Part shown: positions 5,166-8,425 of the stretch, one piece after another
Layout of the letters: the number at the start of each line of letters is the position of its first letter
Numbering within the stretch: the stretch's first letter is position 1
DNA from: an uncultured Ruminococcus sp.
GTDB lineage: Bacteria > Bacillota > Clostridia > Oscillospirales > Acutalibacteraceae
NCBI GenBank assembly: GCA_902767125.1
Contig: CACXGJ010000155.1
Coordinates: 1 to 8,425 of the forward strand
Reading direction: 5' to 3'
DNA length: 8,425 bases
Translations under genes and position numbers: made by a program
The notes under the pieces: generated by a model
The model's database searches: none
What the model was told of the DNA's origin: nothing
The model's input: the letters and a program-made list of their open reading frames with translations, nothing else

Positions 5166-6185
5166 TCAGTATCTTTCGATAATGGGATTTATACCGCCTT
5201 TTTTTGACGGCTTTGAGTCAATGTATTTTATAGCCTCTCCACAGCCTTTTATGACACAGCTTTCGGGTTGAGCGGCGGTATTTACCTTAAGTCCCGTTTG
5301 TTCATGTATGAGATCGGCGATACCCGTCAGATTGGCAGTACCGCCTGTGAGAGTCAGTCCGTCGGTATATATGTCAGCCAAAAGTTCAGGGGGAGTTTCG
5401 ACTAATATGTCCTGTATCTGTGAGATTATCAGATCAGCAGTTTTTCGTAGAGGTGCAACAAGCTCCTCCGCATCAATGTCAACTTTTATTGGGAGACCTG
5501 TGACAAGGCATTTTCCTTTTATCGGATAAGTACCGGGAACAGAGCCTGATATAACGCTTCCTGCTTGTATCTTGGCATTTTCTGCAGTACGCCTGCCTAT
5601 GAGCATATTGTAGGTTTTTTTGATGTATTTTATGATATCCTCATCCATAGAGTTCCCTGCATTTCTGGCAGACCTTGAAACAGAGATACCTCCAAGTGAT
5701 ATTACAGCTATTTGAGTTGTACCTCCGCCAATGTTTACTATAAGAGAGCCGTGAGGGCTGCTTATATCCGTTCCTGCCCCCATAGCCGCTGCAACAGGTT
5801 CTTCTATGATACATACCTTTCGTATGCCTGAACTGCTTATGAGATTTACGAGAGCTGCCTTTTCGACCTCGGTTATTCCCTTTGGTACGCATATAACAGC
5901 TTTTGGCATTCCTATTGATGATCTTGTGACTCTTTTCAGGAAGGTCTTGAGCATAGCCTCGACCATTGCAAAATCAGAGATGACACCGCCTGTTATAGGA
6001 TAAGCGGCAATTTTCCTGTCGGGAGTTCTTCCGAGCATTTGATAGGCTTCTTTTCCGACAGCAATGACAGTTTCCTCGTCAACGTTGACCGTTATGACTG
6101 ACGGTTCATCGACCTGTATTCCTTTATTTTCAACGAAGATTCTTGTATTTGATGATCCGAGATCAATCGCTAAATCAGACTGCAT
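5166..6185 (-). CDS. mreB: MreB-family actin-like ATPase with altered phosphate-2 loop
   Basis: MreB homologues polymerise on the membrane with ATP and guide cell-wall synthesis. The 339-residue product is family-sized. Phosphate-1 motif AIDLGSSNTRIF (6-17), IEEPVAAAMGAG (127-138, keeping the catalytic-region Glu) and ISLGGI (162-167) are clear. The phosphate-2 loop reads NIGGGTTQ (151-158) where MreB normally has DIGGGTTE, so both acidic residues are replaced by their amides. The adenosine-loop GGGA is GGTA (281-284). I chose the ATG at 6185 because GGAGG (6196-6200) lies 10 bases upstream and the protein then starts MQSDLAIDLG; an ATG at 6224 would add 13 unconserved residues, overlap recD2 and has only a weak ribosome-binding site. 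It follows recD2 by 22 bp, probably co-transcribed, and lacks mreC/mreD neighbours. It could be an Mbl/MreBH-type paralogue or a specialised filament. Confidence 0.9.
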   Translation of the reverse strand: MQSDLAIDLGSSNTRIFVENKGIQVDEPSVITVNVDEETVIAVGKEAYQMLGRTPDRKIAAYPITGGVISDFAMVEAMLKTFLKRVTRSSIGMPKAVICVPKGITEVEKAALVNLISSSGIRKVCIIEEPVAAAMGAGTDISSPHGSLIVNIGGGTTQIAVISLGGISVSRSARNAGNSMDEDIIKYIKKTYNMLIGRRTAENAKIQAGSVISGSVPGTYPIKGKCLVTGLPIKVDIDAEELVAPLRKTADLIISQIQDILVETPPELLADIYTDGLTLTGGTANLTGIADLIHEQTGLKVNTAAQPESCVIKGCGEAIKYIDSKPSKKGGINPIIERY

Positions 6186-6207
6186 AGATATGTTTCCTCC
6201 AATTTTT

Positions 6208-8418
6208 TTATTCCGTGTCATCATTGAGAAAGCTCTTTAATGCGGAATAACGCAGAGCTTTCCTGTTATTTTCGATCATACTCTGCATAGTGGATATTTC
6301 ACCTATGAGAATGAGTATTTTTTTAGCCCTTGTGACAGCGGTATACAGAAGATTCCTGTAACAAAGGGGATATGGAACAGCATATACAGGGATAATAACG
6401 GCGTTAAATTCATTGCCCTGACTTTTATGAACGGTAGTTGCATAGGCCAGTTCAAGATTATTGAGAAGCTCAAAATCATATTCTGCTGTTTTGTCATCAA
6501 ATCGTACAGAGACGATTTTTTCCTTTTGATCTATTTTTGTTATTGTGCCTATGTCACCGTTGAATATGCCAAGACCGTCAGTACCGTCAGGCTTTTCCCA
6601 TAGGATGTCATAGTTATTTTTTATCTGCATGACCTTATCGCCCTTGTAGAAGGTGTAATTTCCCGATGTAACGCCCTTGGAGATGTTTACCTGTGGATTG
6701 AGGACACTTTGGAGCTTTGTGTTTATCTGAACTGCTCCAAGATCACCTTTTCTTGAGGGGCATAATACCTGTATATCGTCAAGAGGTGAAAAGCCGTAAG
6801 TATTGGGAAGTCTTGAGGAGCATAGCTCGGATATTTTTGATGAAATGACCTCCGGATCGGAATATGACATGAAGAAGAAGTCGTTGTCGGTTCGGGTTAT
6901 TTCGGGAAAATCTCCTTTGACGATCTTATGAGCATTTGTAACGATAAGACTTTGCAGGGATTGTCTGAAGATTTCGGTAAGCTGTACCACAGGTATTTTT
7001 TTTGATGCAATGAGATCACCGAGTACATTTCCTGCCCCGACTGACGGAAGCTGGTCACTGTCCCCGACCATTATAAGTCTGCATCCGAATGACAAGGCTC
7101 TCATAACGCCCTCAAATAAAAGAGAATCGACCATTGAAAGCTCGTCTATAATAAGAGCATCACATTCGAGTAAATTTCTTTCATTTCGCTTGAAGCTGGG
7201 ATGATGATTGCTGTCCCATTCGACCTCAAGAAGTCTGTGGAGAGTTTTTGCTTCTTCGCCTGTTACCTCGGACATTCTTTGTGCAGCCCTGCCTGTTGGA
7301 GCAGCCAGAATGACCTTCAGACCGCATTGCTTGTATAATTCTATCAAAGCATTGAGAGTAGTTGTTTTGCCTGTTCCGGGACCGCCTGTAAGTATAAGCA
7401 CTCCTCCGTTGAGAGCCTTGACGATAGCCTCTTTCTGCAATTCGGCATATTGTATGGTTTGTTTTTTCTGAAAATTTTCAAGAGCTTTTTCTGCTCCCTT
7501 GATTTTTTTTGGAGGAAGTTCAAGCATTACTTTGAGCTTTTGAGCGGCATAGCTTTCACTTTTGAAATATACAGGCAAAAACAGAAATTCTGTCCCGTCA
7601 ATGTCATGTGAAATGATGCTGCCGTCCTTTATCATTATCTCACAAATATTTAAGATGATTTCAATATCGAGCTTAAGGAATGTTGAGGCTATAGAAGTAA
7701 CTTTATTTTTGGGAAGACAGGTGTGACCGTTTTTTGTATTTTCGGAGAGTATATGTAATATTCCTGCACGGATTCTGTATTCGTTGTCGGGAGATTTTTG
7801 CAGCTTGGCGGCAATGTTATCTGCACGTGCAAATTCTACTCCTATGTCATCGCTGCACAGTACATATGGATTTTCTTTTATTGTATCGACAGCATCCTTG
7901 CCATATATCTTCCATATTCTGACTGATTCGTTTATGGATATCGGATAGCCGCCCAATTCGACCATGACCTCACGCATTCCGAAGGTATTTTTTATATCCT
8001 CGGATAATTCAGCCGCCTTTTCCTTTGAGATGCCTCTTATTTTAGCGAGCTTTTCGGGATGATCCTTTATAACTTCAAGAGATTTTTCACCGAAGGTATC
8101 TACAATTTTCTTTGCAGTAGCCCTTCCGATGCCCTTGACATTGCCTGACGAGAGATATTTCAGTATATTTTCCTTTGTGGAGGGCATTGACTGTTCATAG
8201 CAGTCAAAAGCGAACTGTTCACCGTAGTTTGGATGGACCTTCCAGTTTCCGATGAGCTTGAGTTCATCACCGACTTCAATGCTTGTTATGAGACCGACAG
8301 CGGTAGTGATATAATCATCACTTTCGATGGTCATAACAGTATATCCGTTTGTGGGATTCCTGTAAATTATATCTTCAACAGTTCCGCAAAGCTCCAATAA
8401 TTCGTTTTTTTCTTCCAC
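6208..8418 (-). CDS. recD2: RecD2-type ATP-dependent 5'-3' DNA helicase
   Basis: RecD2 is the stand-alone superfamily 1B helicase of bacteria without a RecBCD-linked RecD; it helps DNA repair and replication-fork maintenance. The 736 residues fit (Deinococcus 715, Bacillus about 800). The N-terminal domain starts GTVEDIIYRNPTNGYTV (12-28), followed by tandem helix-hairpin-helix motifs (KGIGRATAKKI, KIRGISKEKAAEL, about 90-140). Helicase motifs in order: Walker A GGPGTGKT (345-352), Walker B IIDELSMVD (423-431), motif III GDSDQLPSVGAG (452-463), motif IV region LTEIFRQS (480-487), motif V YATTVHKSQG (659-668), and motif VI NLLYTAVTRAKK (689-700). All key residues look intact. The start is a GTG at 8418, with an in-frame TAA immediately upstream; only seven upstream bases are visible, so the ribosome-binding site and promoter are outside the window. 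The mreB-like gene follows 22 bp after the stop. Confidence 0.96.
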   Translation of the reverse strand: MEEKNELLELCGTVEDIIYRNPTNGYTVMTIESDDYITTAVGLITSIEVGDELKLIGNWKVHPNYGEQFAFDCYEQSMPSTKENILKYLSSGNVKGIGRATAKKIVDTFGEKSLEVIKDHPEKLAKIRGISKEKAAELSEDIKNTFGMREVMVELGGYPISINESVRIWKIYGKDAVDTIKENPYVLCSDDIGVEFARADNIAAKLQKSPDNEYRIRAGILHILSENTKNGHTCLPKNKVTSIASTFLKLDIEIILNICEIMIKDGSIISHDIDGTEFLFLPVYFKSESYAAQKLKVMLELPPKKIKGAEKALENFQKKQTIQYAELQKEAIVKALNGGVLILTGGPGTGKTTTLNALIELYKQCGLKVILAAPTGRAAQRMSEVTGEEAKTLHRLLEVEWDSNHHPSFKRNERNLLECDALIIDELSMVDSLLFEGVMRALSFGCRLIMVGDSDQLPSVGAGNVLGDLIASKKIPVVQLTEIFRQSLQSLIVTNAHKIVKGDFPEITRTDNDFFFMSYSDPEVISSKISELCSSRLPNTYGFSPLDDIQVLCPSRKGDLGAVQINTKLQSVLNPQVNISKGVTSGNYTFYKGDKVMQIKNNYDILWEKPDGTDGLGIFNGDIGTITKIDQKEKIVSVRFDDKTAEYDFELLNNLELAYATTVHKSQGNEFNAVIIPVYAVPYPLCYRNLLYTAVTRAKKILILIGEISTMQSMIENNRKALRYSALKSFLNDDTE

Positions 8419-8425
8419 TTATGCA

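Noticed and set aside
6186..6224. Longer MreB start at 6224 (adds MMTRNKK...)
   Set aside because: Would overlap the end of recD2, has only a weak ribosome-binding site and adds residues not expected before the phosphate-1 motif; the ATG at 6185 has GGAGG at good spacing.
7010..7471. Plus-strand open frames inside recD2
   Set aside because: They are opposite-strand reflections of the conserved helicase motifs and carry no features of their own.
1..8425. CRISPR array, insertion sequence, phage or toxin-antitoxin genes, tRNA or rRNA
   Set aside because: I looked for regularly spaced repeats, transposase or integrase-like frames and tRNA-like cloverleaf sequences and found none; the window is dense with ordinary chromosomal genes.

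Overview
The window looks like a chromosomal stretch from a low-to-moderate GC, Gram-positive anaerobe of the Clostridia, most likely a Ruminococcus/Oscillospiraceae-type gut or rumen bacterium. This rests on AGA/ATA-rich codon use, strong purine-rich ribosome-binding sites, consensus sigma-A promoters, a pyruvate formate-lyase operon, and RecD2, ComF and lipoprotein sequences of Firmicutes type. The genus is inference.

Layout. (1) 1-437, minus: the N-terminal 145 codons of a DEAD-box RNA helicase, cut by the window edge. (2) 438-740: a 303-bp divergent intergenic region. It has a clear promoter for each flanking gene and, between them, several palindromes. The most notable is a pair of near-identical 16-bp sites, 31 bp centre to centre, that closely match the NrdR box (operator of the ribonucleotide-reductase repressor). 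A Fur/PerR-type 7-1-7 palindrome and a perfect 12-bp palindrome lie closer to pflB. (3) 741-3824, plus: pflB (pyruvate formate-lyase) and pflA (its radical-SAM activase), separated by a hairpin plus T-tract that may attenuate pflA. (4) 3825-3860: a strong bidirectional terminator shared with a convergent gene for a small uncharacterised lipoprotein (3864-4397, minus). (5) 4398-4505: back-to-back promoters for the lipoprotein gene and comF. (6) 4506-5150, plus: comF, a zinc-finger phosphoribosyltransferase-fold DNA-uptake protein. (7) 5166-8418, minus: recD2 followed 22 bp later by an MreB-family actin-like gene; these are probably co-transcribed and converge on comF with only a 15-bp gap.

How the genes work together. 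PflB and PflA form one functional unit: PflA uses S-adenosylmethionine to place a glycyl radical on PflB, which then splits pyruvate into acetyl-CoA and formate without oxygen. The other genes are housekeeping or accessory functions (RNA remodelling, DNA repair, DNA uptake, cell-shape cytoskeleton) with no obvious shared pathway. I see no mobile element, CRISPR array, tRNA or rRNA. The most interesting points are the putative tandem NrdR operator in front of a glycyl-radical enzyme that is not a ribonucleotide reductase, and an MreB homologue whose phosphate-2 loop has lost both acidic residues.
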